Notes under the pieces: generated by a model
Seen by the model: the letters and a program-made list of their open reading frames with translations, nothing else
Told to the model about the DNA's origin: nothing
Database searches by the model: none
Shown: piece by piece, positions 42,823 to 50,143 of the stretch
Layout of the letters: every line of letters begins with the position of its first letter
Position numbering within the stretch: position 1 is the stretch's first letter
Source: Streptomyces sp. NBC_01408
GTDB taxonomy: Bacteria; Actinomycetota; Actinomycetes; Streptomycetales; Streptomycetaceae
DNA: 64,000 bases
NCBI RefSeq assembly: GCF_026340255.1
Contig: NZ_JAPEPJ010000002.1
Location: 1 to 64,000 of the forward strand
Reading direction: 5' to 3'
Program-made: the position numbers and the translations under genes

Positions 42823-44169
42823 ATGAGCGACCAACCCCGTGCGCGGCGGCTCGGCCGGACCCGCGCGACCTCCCGCTCCGGTTCCGGCCCGGCCCGCGTG
42901 CCCGGCGCTCTGGCCCAGCTGGCCGTCGTCGTGCGGACGCCCGCGCGGGCGGCCCAGCCCCTGTTCGCGCAGGCTCCCAAGGCCTGGCAGCGGCTGCTGC
43001 CGTACTTCGTGATCGGCGTCTTCGTGGTGACGCTGCTGCCGGTGACCATCGCCGTCCTCACCAACGACTACAAGGCGGGCGGCGGCTGGTCGGGCGCACT
43101 CGGGGTGGCGCAGACCGTGCCGCTGCTCCTCGCCGTGACGCGGCCGCTCGCCGCCTGGGCCGTGATCCTGCTGGCCGACACGTTCGGAGCGGTGCTGCTG
43201 ATCCAGGCCGACGGCCTGTCCGGGCACCCCTGGCCGTGGACTCCGATGGCCATCGTCGGCTACCTGGTCCTGATGGCGTGCCTCGGGCTGCGCGAGTCCA
43301 TCCGGACCCTGGTCGGGGTGTGGCTGGCGACCGGCGGGGTCGGGGCGGTGCTGGGCTTCTTCCAGCCGCCGGGCGTCATGAACACCGCCGCGCTGCTCTT
43401 CGTACTCGCCGGGGTCATGCTGGCGCTGACCGGGGCACTGCGCGGTCTGGGCGACGCCCAGCAGCGGATCGCCGAGCAGGAGAGCATCAGCGAGGCGGAG
43501 CGGGCCCGGCGCACGCTGCTGGAGGAACGGGCCCGGATCGCACGGGAGTTGCACGATGTGGTGGCCCACCACATGTCGGTGATCACCGTGCAGGCCGATT
43601 CCGCCCCGTACCGGCTGCCCGGCATGCCGGAGCCGGTGCGGGAGGAGTTCGAGGCGATCGCGGCCAGTGCGCGGGAGTCGCTGGGCGAGATGCGGCGGCT
43701 CCTGACGGTGCTGCGCGGGGACGGTACGGAGCGGGCCGAGGGCGAGAAGACCCCGCAGCCGGGGATCGGCCGGCTCCAGCAGCTGGTGGAGGCGACCGTA
43801 CGGGCCGGGCAGCCGGTGGAGTTGTCCCTGGCGGCGGAGGCGCAGCGGGCGGCGCCGCCCGCCGTGGACCTGTCGGCCTACCGGATCGTGCAGGAGGCCC
43901 TCGCCAATGTGGTGCGGCACGCGCCGGGGGCGCCCACCCGGGTCTCGGTGACCGTGGACGAGGACGAGGTCCTCGTGCTCGTGGTCAACGGTCCGGCGCG
44001 GGACGCCGTGGTGGAGCTGGAGAGTTCGGGCACGGGCCACGGTCTGGTGGGGATGCGCGAGCGCGTACGGTTGACCGGCGGGACCCTCGACACCGGTCCG
44101 CTGCCCGACGGCGGCTTCCGGGTCGCCGCCCGCCTGCCGTTGGACGACCCGACCGAGGACGCCAGTTGA
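42823..44169 (+). CDS. Sensor histidine kinase, NarL/DesK type (complete copy)
   Basis: A 448-residue kinase. A basic N-terminus is followed by about six membrane helices (residues 60-215, for example LPYFVIGVFVVTLLPVTIAV), a short coiled stretch (AEQESISEAERARRTLLEE), HisKA_3 with His in RELHDVVAHHMSVITVQ, and HATPase_c with IVQEALANVVRHAPG and GTGHGLVGMRERV. The ATG start is chosen over an upstream in-frame extension lying in the divergent promoter. The first 267 codons are duplicated at the left window edge. It is coupled to the response regulator by a stop/start overlap. Confidence 0.93.
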   Translation: MSDQPRARRLGRTRATSRSGSGPARVPGALAQLAVVVRTPARAAQPLFAQAPKAWQRLLPYFVIGVFVVTLLPVTIAVLTNDYKAGGGWSGALGVAQTVPLLLAVTRPLAAWAVILLADTFGAVLLIQADGLSGHPWPWTPMAIVGYLVLMACLGLRESIRTLVGVWLATGGVGAVLGFFQPPGVMNTAALLFVLAGVMLALTGALRGLGDAQQRIAEQESISEAERARRTLLEERARIARELHDVVAHHMSVITVQADSAPYRLPGMPEPVREEFEAIAASARESLGEMRRLLTVLRGDGTERAEGEKTPQPGIGRLQQLVEATVRAGQPVELSLAAEAQRAAPPAVDLSAYRIVQEALANVVRHAPGAPTRVSVTVDEDEVLVLVVNGPARDAVVELESSGTGHGLVGMRERVRLTGGTLDTGPLPDGGFRVAARLPLDDPTEDAS

Positions 44170-44846
44170 CCATCCGTGTGATCATCGTCGACGACCAGGC
44201 CATGGTGCGGGCGGGCTTCGCCGCACTGCTGTCGGCCCAGGCCGACATCGACGTGGTGGGCGAGGCTCCCGATGGACGGCAGGGGGTGCAGGTGGCGCGT
44301 TCCACGCACCCCGACGTGGTGCTGATGGACGTGCGGATGCCGGAGATGGACGGGCTCACTGCGGCCCGGGAGATCCTCGATCCCCCGCCCGGGGTGGTGC
44401 ACCGGCCGAAGGTGCTGATGCTGACCACCTTCGACATCGACGACTACGTGTACGAGGCGCTGCGCGCGGGCGCCTCCGGCTTCCTGCTGAAGGACGCGCC
44501 GCCGGCCGATCTGATCGCGGCGGTACGGGTGGTCGCGTCGGGCGAGGCGCTGCTGGCGCCCTCGGTGACCCGGCGGCTGATCGCCGACTTCGTCCACCAG
44601 CGGCCCGCGCCGCGCAAGGACCCGGCGCTGCGGCTGAACGGGCTGACCCCGCGCGAGACCGAGGTACTGGAACTCATCGCGCGCGGGCTGTCGAACCAGG
44701 AGATCGCCGGTCATCTGGTGCTGGCCGAGCAGACGGTCAAGACTCACATCGGGCGGGTCCTGGCCAAGCTCGACCTCCGCGACCGGGCCCAGGCGGTGAT
44801 CTTCGCGTACGAGGCGGGGCTGGTCCGCCCGGGCGACAGCGCCTGA
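44166..44846 (+). CDS. NarL/LuxR-type response regulator
   Basis: A 226-residue regulator. The receiver domain has IIVDDQ, phospho-Asp in VVLMDVRMPEMDG, TTFD and LLKDAP. The C-terminal LuxR domain runs LTPRETEVLELIARGLSNQEIAGHL then TVKTHIGRVL. The likely start is TTG overlapping the kinase stop (TTGA); a GTG four codons on is the alternative. It is the partner of the preceding kinase and the first gene with no mirror copy visible in the window. Confidence 0.92.
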   Translation: MTIRVIIVDDQAMVRAGFAALLSAQADIDVVGEAPDGRQGVQVARSTHPDVVLMDVRMPEMDGLTAAREILDPPPGVVHRPKVLMLTTFDIDDYVYEALRAGASGFLLKDAPPADLIAAVRVVASGEALLAPSVTRRLIADFVHQRPAPRKDPALRLNGLTPRETEVLELIARGLSNQEIAGHLVLAEQTVKTHIGRVLAKLDLRDRAQAVIFAYEAGLVRPGDSA

Positions 44847-44870
44847 GCCGGGGCTCTTCTCCCGTCGGCG

Positions 44871-47036
44871 TCAGCCGAGAGCTACGCCCTGGGAGCGCAG
44901 GTACGGGAGCGGGTCGATGTCGGATCCGTGGCCCGGGCCCGTACGGATCTCGAAGTGGAGGTGGGGGCCGGTCGTGTTGCCCGTGCTGCCGGAGCGGCCG
45001 ACGCGTTGGGCGGCGTCGACGTTCTGCCCGGATCGCACGGCGATGGCACTCAGGTGCGCGTACTGGCTGTGGATGCCGTCGGGATGCCGGAGGATCACCT
45101 GGAAGCCGAAACTCCCGGCCCAGCCGGCCGAGATCACGGTCCCGGCGGCCATGGCCCGGACGGCCGTGCCGGACGGGGTGAGGAAGTCGACGCCCGTGTG
45201 ATAGCCGGCGGCCCACTGTGATCCGGTCGCCTGGTACAGCGCACCGAGCCGGGCATCCACCGGGGCGTAGCACTCCGGTGCCTTGCCTGTCGGTGCGTGC
45301 TCGGAGCCCTCGCGGGCCAGGAGGGTGAGGACGGTCTTGGCCTCGTGCACCGGCGGACGCCTGCCCGGCTCCTTGGCCAGCAGTCCCGACGCCAGCCTCT
45401 CCAGCGCGGGTGGTACGGCCGGACGGACGGATCGCAGGAGAGGCGCCTCCTGGGTGAGGTGGCTGCGCCGCAGCTCGTCCAGGCCGGGCCCCTTGAAGGG
45501 CGGGTGGGCGGTGAACAGGGCGTACAGGAGGCAGCCGAACGCGTAGAGGTCGGTCCGCTCGTCGGGCCGTTCACCGCGCCACTGCTCCGGAGCGGTGAAG
45601 AAACCGCTGCCGGGGATCTCGCCCGGGGCGGCGCACGTGACTCCGAAGTCGGACAGCTTGATCTGCCCGTCCCGTTGGCGCAGGACGTTGCCCGATGTGA
45701 GGCCCAGGTGCACGACGGAGTCCTGGTGCGCCGCCCCGAGGGCATCCGCGAGCTGCCGCGACAGCCCGAGGGCCTCGTCCAGCGGCAGTCCGCCGGTCGA
45801 GCGGGCGAGGACGCCGTGGAGAGAGCTGCCCTCCACGAACTCCCCCACGGTGAACGCCAGCTCGCCGTCCCAGTCCGTCTCGTGGACGACCGCGAGACCC
45901 GGGTGCCGTACGCGGGCGCCGACCCTGGCGTCCCGGTAGAACCGGGCCCGGTCGAGACGGGCGGACGTCGTCCCGTCGAGCACCCGCACGGTGACCTGGC
46001 GGTCCGCGTCCCGGTCCATCGCGCGCCAGGTCTCGCCCGGGCCACGGGGGGCGAGCTTCTCCAGGAGCGCGTACCGGCCGCGCAGCAGGTGCCCCACGCC
46101 GTGGGCCTGGAGCGTGGTCCCTCCCCGGCCCCGCGGGGGTTCCTGTCCGGCCGCGCCTGCCGGCGGCGGCGGCGGAGCGACGGGGACGCGGCGTCCGGCC
46201 GTCGGCGTCCGGGCCTCCAGGTCCAGTTCCCGCAGGGCCTTGGCGACGGCACCTGCTGTCGCGGGACGGTCCCCGGGGTCCTTGGCCAGCAGTGCGAGCA
46301 CCAGCGCGTCCAGGTCCGGGGGGACGTCGGGGCGCAGGAAGCGGAGCGATCTCGGTGCCTCCTGCACGTGGCGCAGCAGGAGACTGTACTTCGGGCCGCC
46401 CGTGAACGGGGGTGCGCCGGTGAGCAGGGCGTAGAGCACGCAGCCGAAGGAGTAGAGGTCGGAGCGCGCGTCCACCTGCTCGGCCCGGCACTGCTCCGGG
46501 GCCAGGTACTCGAAGGTCCCCATGACGTGGCCGTCCGGCGTCAGACCCTTGGTCGAATCGGAGGAGTAGGCGATGCCGAAGTCGCAGACCTTGACGCGTC
46601 CGTCGTTCTGGCGGAAGAGGTTCGCCGGTTTGAGGTCGCGGTGGACGACGCCCTGGCCGTGCGCGGCGGCCACGGCGTCGAGCGTCTGGCACGCCACGTC
46701 GACCACTTGGGCGAGCGGCAGCCCGGTGGGGACCCAGCGCAGGACGTGTGCCAGGTCCACGCCCTCCAGCAGTTCCATGACGATGAAGGTGCGTCCCAGG
46801 TCCTGCCCGACGTCGTGCACCACCACGAGGCCGGGGTGCCGCAGCCTCGCGGTGATTTCGGCTTCCCTGCTGAACCGCTTCTCGGCCGTGTCCCCCGAAA
46901 CGTCCGTGCGCAGGATCTTCAGCGCGACCGGACGGCGCAGGTTCTGGTCCTCCCCCCGCCAGACTTCCCCGAACCCTCCCCGGCCCAGCGGCTTCACCAG
47001 CCGATAGCGCCCGCTGAGCAGAATTCCGGCCTCCAA
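44871..47036 (-). CDS. Ser/Thr kinase - pseudokinase - M23 metallopeptidase fusion
   Basis: About 721 residues. Kinase 1 (about 10-270) is complete: LGRGGFGEVW, VALK, VVHRDLKPANL, CDFG, APEQ. A Pro-rich linker follows. Kinase 2 (about 335-600) is degenerate: the VAxK Lys is Arg (VTVRVL), HRD is HLG (VVHLGLTSGN), while SDFG and APEQ remain, so it is a predicted pseudokinase. The C-terminal domain (about 615-715) is an M23/LytM peptidase with HTGVDF, YAHLS and HLHFEIR, all zinc and catalytic histidines present. I see no membrane helix or signal peptide, so the peptidase would be cytoplasmic, unlike usual PASTA kinases. The start is taken as TTG after GGGGG; an open frame extends to GTG at 47138. 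Confidence 0.88.
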   Translation of the reverse strand: MEAGILLSGRYRLVKPLGRGGFGEVWRGEDQNLRRPVALKILRTDVSGDTAEKRFSREAEITARLRHPGLVVVHDVGQDLGRTFIVMELLEGVDLAHVLRWVPTGLPLAQVVDVACQTLDAVAAAHGQGVVHRDLKPANLFRQNDGRVKVCDFGIAYSSDSTKGLTPDGHVMGTFEYLAPEQCRAEQVDARSDLYSFGCVLYALLTGAPPFTGGPKYSLLLRHVQEAPRSLRFLRPDVPPDLDALVLALLAKDPGDRPATAGAVAKALRELDLEARTPTAGRRVPVAPPPPPAGAAGQEPPRGRGGTTLQAHGVGHLLRGRYALLEKLAPRGPGETWRAMDRDADRQVTVRVLDGTTSARLDRARFYRDARVGARVRHPGLAVVHETDWDGELAFTVGEFVEGSSLHGVLARSTGGLPLDEALGLSRQLADALGAAHQDSVVHLGLTSGNVLRQRDGQIKLSDFGVTCAAPGEIPGSGFFTAPEQWRGERPDERTDLYAFGCLLYALFTAHPPFKGPGLDELRRSHLTQEAPLLRSVRPAVPPALERLASGLLAKEPGRRPPVHEAKTVLTLLAREGSEHAPTGKAPECYAPVDARLGALYQATGSQWAAGYHTGVDFLTPSGTAVRAMAAGTVISAGWAGSFGFQVILRHPDGIHSQYAHLSAIAVRSGQNVDAAQRVGRSGSTGNTTGPHLHFEIRTGPGHGSDIDPLPYLRSQGVALG

Positions 47037-47268
47037 CGCACCCCCAGGTTCTGTGAACCAGCGCCTCGTGCGGCAACTCCCTGATGATGACAGGATTTTG
47101 CGCCCGCTGCGCCCCGTCCACGGCGGCCCGGGCGGCACCGCGGGCGGCCGGGCGCCGTCTCCTCCACCCCCTACCGGGGTATGACTTCCGACTTGGCTCC
47201 ACGGTCCGACGTAGGGTCCGAGACCTTCTCCTTACCTTCCTCCTCGTCACGAGGAGAGGAGAAGGGGC
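47037..47268. promoter_or_regulatory. Divergent region with hairpin covering the hydrolase ribosome site
   Basis: A 232-base gap between the kinase fusion and the hydrolase gene. At 47224-47265 an outer stem CCTTCTCC/GGAGAAGG and an inner stem CTCCTCG-TCA-CGAGGAG are nested. The 3' arm of the outer stem is the ribosome binding site (GGAGAAGG, four bases before ATG), so the fold would hide it. No other feature seen. Confidence 0.5.
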
Positions 47269-48312
47269 ATGCGCCGCTTCGCAAGGACGCTGGTCACGGC
47301 CGCGCTGGCGGTGGCCGCCGTCGCGGGCACCGCGGGATGGGCCTCCGGTGAGAGCCAGTCCGCGGTCACCGGGCCGCCGCCGGGCACCGCCGCCTGGCTG
47401 GCCGACACGGCCTCCGGCCGGCCGCTGCCCGATCCGGCGACCGCTGCGCCGGGCGAGGTGGCCCGGTTCTTCGCCGGGCTTGACAAGGGTGTGCGGCGGG
47501 AACTCCTGGGCCGCCACCCGTTGGTGGTAGGCAATCTGGACGGTGCGCCGCTCCCCCTGCGGTACGAGGCCAACCGGATCGCCGTGGCCGCCACCGGTGA
47601 GGCGCGGTACGCCTCGCTGGCCGCGCCGGACCGGCAGATCCTCGCCTTCGACCCGCGCGGCCGGGGCCAGGTCGCCGAGGTCTTCGGGGACCTGGAACGC
47701 GCGGCGCACGTCTCGGTGATCGTGCCGGGTTCGGACAACGACGCCACCGCCTACGACGGTGGGCGCAGGGCGCACACGGGGCCGGCCGGGATGGCCCGTT
47801 CGCTGCGGGCGGCCGCCGGCCCGGCCGACGCCGTGATCGCCTGGACCGGTTACACGACCCCGGTCGGGGTGGGCCTGGACGCGGCCGACGGACGGCTCGC
47901 GCAGGCCGGGGCGGCCCGCCTGGCCCGGTTCACCGCCGGACTCGATGCGGTCGGCGCCCCCGACCCGGCGCTGTTCTGCCACAGCTACGGCTCGGTGGTC
48001 TGCGGGCTGGCGGCCCGGCACACCGACGCCGCCGACATCGTCGTCCTCGGCTCGCCGGGGATGCGCGCGGACACCGCCGGCGCCCTGCGCACCGGTGCCC
48101 GCGTCTGGGCGGCCCGCGGCCCCTCCGACTGGATCGCCGACGTCCCGAACGTCGAGTTCGCCGGGATCGGCCACGGCGCCGACCCCACCTCCCCGGCCTT
48201 CGGTGCCCGCCGGGTGCCCGCCGCCGACGTCCAGGGCCACACCGGCTACTTCACGCCCGGCACCCAGTCCCTGGCGGCCTTCGCCGCGATCGCGAAGGGA
48301 GAGGCCCGATGA
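47269..48312 (+). CDS. Secreted alpha/beta hydrolase (DUF1023-like)
   Basis: A 347-residue preprotein. The signal peptide (MRRFARTLVTAALAVAAVAG) is followed by an alpha/beta-hydrolase core with VSVIVPGSDND, the nucleophile elbow FCHSYGSVVCG (HSYGS in place of GxSxG, as in DUF1023), GSPGMRAD, and a C-terminal His in DVQGHTGYF. Family members are probable secreted lipases or esterases. The stop overlaps the next gene (ATGA), so the acyltransferase is co-translated. Its ribosome site lies in a predicted hairpin. Confidence 0.87.
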   Translation: MRRFARTLVTAALAVAAVAGTAGWASGESQSAVTGPPPGTAAWLADTASGRPLPDPATAAPGEVARFFAGLDKGVRRELLGRHPLVVGNLDGAPLPLRYEANRIAVAATGEARYASLAAPDRQILAFDPRGRGQVAEVFGDLERAAHVSVIVPGSDNDATAYDGGRRAHTGPAGMARSLRAAAGPADAVIAWTGYTTPVGVGLDAADGRLAQAGAARLARFTAGLDAVGAPDPALFCHSYGSVVCGLAARHTDAADIVVLGSPGMRADTAGALRTGARVWAARGPSDWIADVPNVEFAGIGHGADPTSPAFGARRVPAADVQGHTGYFTPGTQSLAAFAAIAKGEAR

Positions 48313-49538
48313 GCGCCTCCGCCACTCTGTCCCCGCTGAAGAAGGCCGTCGAACGGATCGACCGGCAGACCCCCGCCCACCGCGACCGGGCCGTCGACGG
48401 GCTGCGCGCGCTCGCCCTGCTGGCCGTGCCGACCGGCCACTGGCTGCTCGGCGGGTTCACCCTGGACGCCGGGGGCGGGCTGCACAACGCCAGCCCGCTG
48501 TCCGCCTTCGGCGGGCTCGCCCCGGCCAGCTGGGTGCTCCAGATGCTGGGCATCTTCTTCCTGGTCGGCGGGTACGCCTCCGCGCTGTCCTTCCGGCGCC
48601 ACGAGGGATCGGTGACCGCGTGGCTGAAGGGCCGGATGGTCCGGCTGGGGCGGCCGGTGCTGGGGGTGACCGCGGTGTGGGCGCTGGCCGCGCCGGTGCT
48701 GTACGCGGCCGGGGTGCCGGAGGCCACGCTGCGGACCGGGGCGACGCTGGTGATCCAGCCGCTGTGGTTCGTCGGGGTGTACGCCGTGGTCACCGCGCTG
48801 ACCCCGTACTGCGTGCGGGCGGCGCACAGGCTCGGCGGCTGGGCCGCGCTGCCGCTGATCGCCTCGGTGGCCGTGGTCGACTTCCTGCGCTACGGGCCGC
48901 TCGCGGAGTCCGTGCCGTCCTGGCTGGCGCTGTTGAACATCCTGCCGGGCTGGCTGTTCGCGTACCAGCTGGGCGTGGCCTGGGGCGAGCGGCTGATCGG
49001 GCGGCGCGGGGCCTGGCTGCTGCTGGCGGGCGGGGGCGTGCTGTTCGCCGCGCTGCTGGTGGTCTTCCACTACCCGGCGTCGATGGTGGGCGTACCGGGC
49101 GAGGCCCGGACCAATTCGCACCCGCCGTCGCTGCTGGTGCTGGCCCTGGCCGCCGCGCAGTCGGGGGCGGCGATGCTGCTGCGCGACCGGCTCGCGAGGC
49201 TGCTGGCCCGGCCGGCCCTGTGGGCTCCGGTGGTCGTGGTCAACCTGTGCGCGATGACGATCCTGTGCTGGCACCAGAGCGCGATGCTGGCCGCGGCCGT
49301 TCCCGGTTCGTTCGTGGGTGAGCTGGCGGGGCTGACTACGGCGCCGGACAGCCTGGGCTGGATCGTGGCGCGGGTGGCGTGGATGCCGGTGTTCGCCGTG
49401 CTGCTGGTGGGCATCGCCCGGTACGCGCGCCGGTTCGAGGGGCCGCCGGTGGAGGGGCGCACGGCCCCGGCGGTGCGCCGGGCGCTCGCCGGTGTGCTCG
49501 CGGCGGGGTTCGCGGTGTTCGCCCTGGGCCTCGCGTAA
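48309..49538 (+). CDS. Membrane acyltransferase (acyltransferase 3 family)
   Basis: A 409-residue protein with ten or so membrane helices. It opens RDRAVDGLRALALLAVPTGHW, matching the acyltransferase-3/OafA start with its catalytic-site His, then IFFLVGGYASALSFRRH and the Arg-rich loop RMVRLGRPVL. It would O-acylate an extracytoplasmic sugar or small molecule. Coupling to a secreted hydrolase suggests they act on the same envelope or secreted substrate, which is inference. Confidence 0.87.
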   Translation: MSASATLSPLKKAVERIDRQTPAHRDRAVDGLRALALLAVPTGHWLLGGFTLDAGGGLHNASPLSAFGGLAPASWVLQMLGIFFLVGGYASALSFRRHEGSVTAWLKGRMVRLGRPVLGVTAVWALAAPVLYAAGVPEATLRTGATLVIQPLWFVGVYAVVTALTPYCVRAAHRLGGWAALPLIASVAVVDFLRYGPLAESVPSWLALLNILPGWLFAYQLGVAWGERLIGRRGAWLLLAGGGVLFAALLVVFHYPASMVGVPGEARTNSHPPSLLVLALAAAQSGAAMLLRDRLARLLARPALWAPVVVVNLCAMTILCWHQSAMLAAAVPGSFVGELAGLTTAPDSLGWIVARVAWMPVFAVLLVGIARYARRFEGPPVEGRTAPAVRRALAGVLAAGFAVFALGLA

Positions 49539-49557
49539 CGGCCGGGGCGGGATATGA

Positions 49558-49593
49558 CGAGAGCGCCGCTCCCCGGAGGGAGCGGCGCTCTCG
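49558..49593. terminator. Terminator hairpin after acyltransferase gene
   Basis: CGAGAGCGCCGCTCC-CCGGAG-GGAGCGGCGCTCTCG, a strong stem between convergent genes (acyltransferase and DUF350). No T run. Confidence 0.75.
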
Positions 49594-49625
49594 GCGTGTG
49601 GCGCGACCGGGGCCGGGTGCCGGTG

Positions 49626-50048
49626 TCAGGCGATCGAGGCCGCGACGATGGCGGCCACCGCCAGGTTGCAGGAGGCCGTGACCCACACCGCGGGGTGGGG
49701 CTCCGGCTCGACGAGGATGGCGCCGAGCTTGCCCGGGGTCACCAGGTCGAGCACCAGGAAGGCCACGCCCATCAGGACCAGGCCGAGCAGGCCGAAGGCC
49801 GCGGTGGAGAGCAGCCCCTTGCCGAAGTCGTCGTACGTCGTCCAGATCGAGGTGAAGACAATGCCGCCGATGCCGAGGAGCGCGGAGCTGAGCAGGATGG
49901 AGGCGTTGCGGTTGCGCTCTTCCCAGATCTGCTTCGGGAGCTTCCCGGGCGTCAGCACGTCCACGAGGACGATGCCGAGGATCAGCAGCACCAGGCCGAG
50001 GGCGCCGAAGGCGCTGGTGCGGCCAAGTCCGTTGATGATGTCGCTCAT
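49626..50048 (-). CDS. DUF350 family membrane protein
   Basis: A 140-residue protein with four membrane helices in two repeats, each followed by the DUF350 signature (VDVLTPGKLPKQI and LDLVTPGKLGAIL). Function unknown. In other bacteria (such as the E. coli yjf operon) DUF350 proteins lie beside ATP-grasp enzymes. Here the divergent neighbour is also an ATP-grasp protein, about 95 bases away. Confidence 0.9.
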   Translation of the reverse strand: MSDIINGLGRTSAFGALGLVLLILGIVLVDVLTPGKLPKQIWEERNRNASILLSSALLGIGGIVFTSIWTTYDDFGKGLLSTAAFGLLGLVLMGVAFLVLDLVTPGKLGAILVEPEPHPAVWVTASCNLAVAAIVAASIA

Positions 50049-50143
50049 TGAGAAGCCTGTCTCCGCGTGGGTGGGAAAGGATGTGCCGTGGGGAGGCCGA
50101 ATCTATCGCACGGCCGTGCGGTGGACCATGGGGAGGTCAGGAA

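Larger units (their letters stand above)
21908..43624 (-). repeat. Right arm of giant inverted repeat (palindrome)
   Basis: Reverse complement of the left arm. Differences from it that I could verify are: six synonymous changes at 38670-38703, a two-base codon change at 37048-37050, one base missing in the CTAG element near 35736, a T5 instead of T3 after a terminator (A5 at 29804-29808 on this strand), single-base changes at 29670 and 29624, a 2-base deletion near 27383, an extra base near 26670, and an extra base at 23774. The last base that can be paired with the left arm is 43624, only because the left arm is cut by the window. Confidence 0.97.

Noticed and set aside
50048..50143. Longer start for the GNAT/ATP-grasp protein
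   Set aside because: The extra 32 residues lie in the divergent promoter region next to the DUF350 gene, while the ATG at 50144 has a strong ribosome site and begins the GNAT fold.
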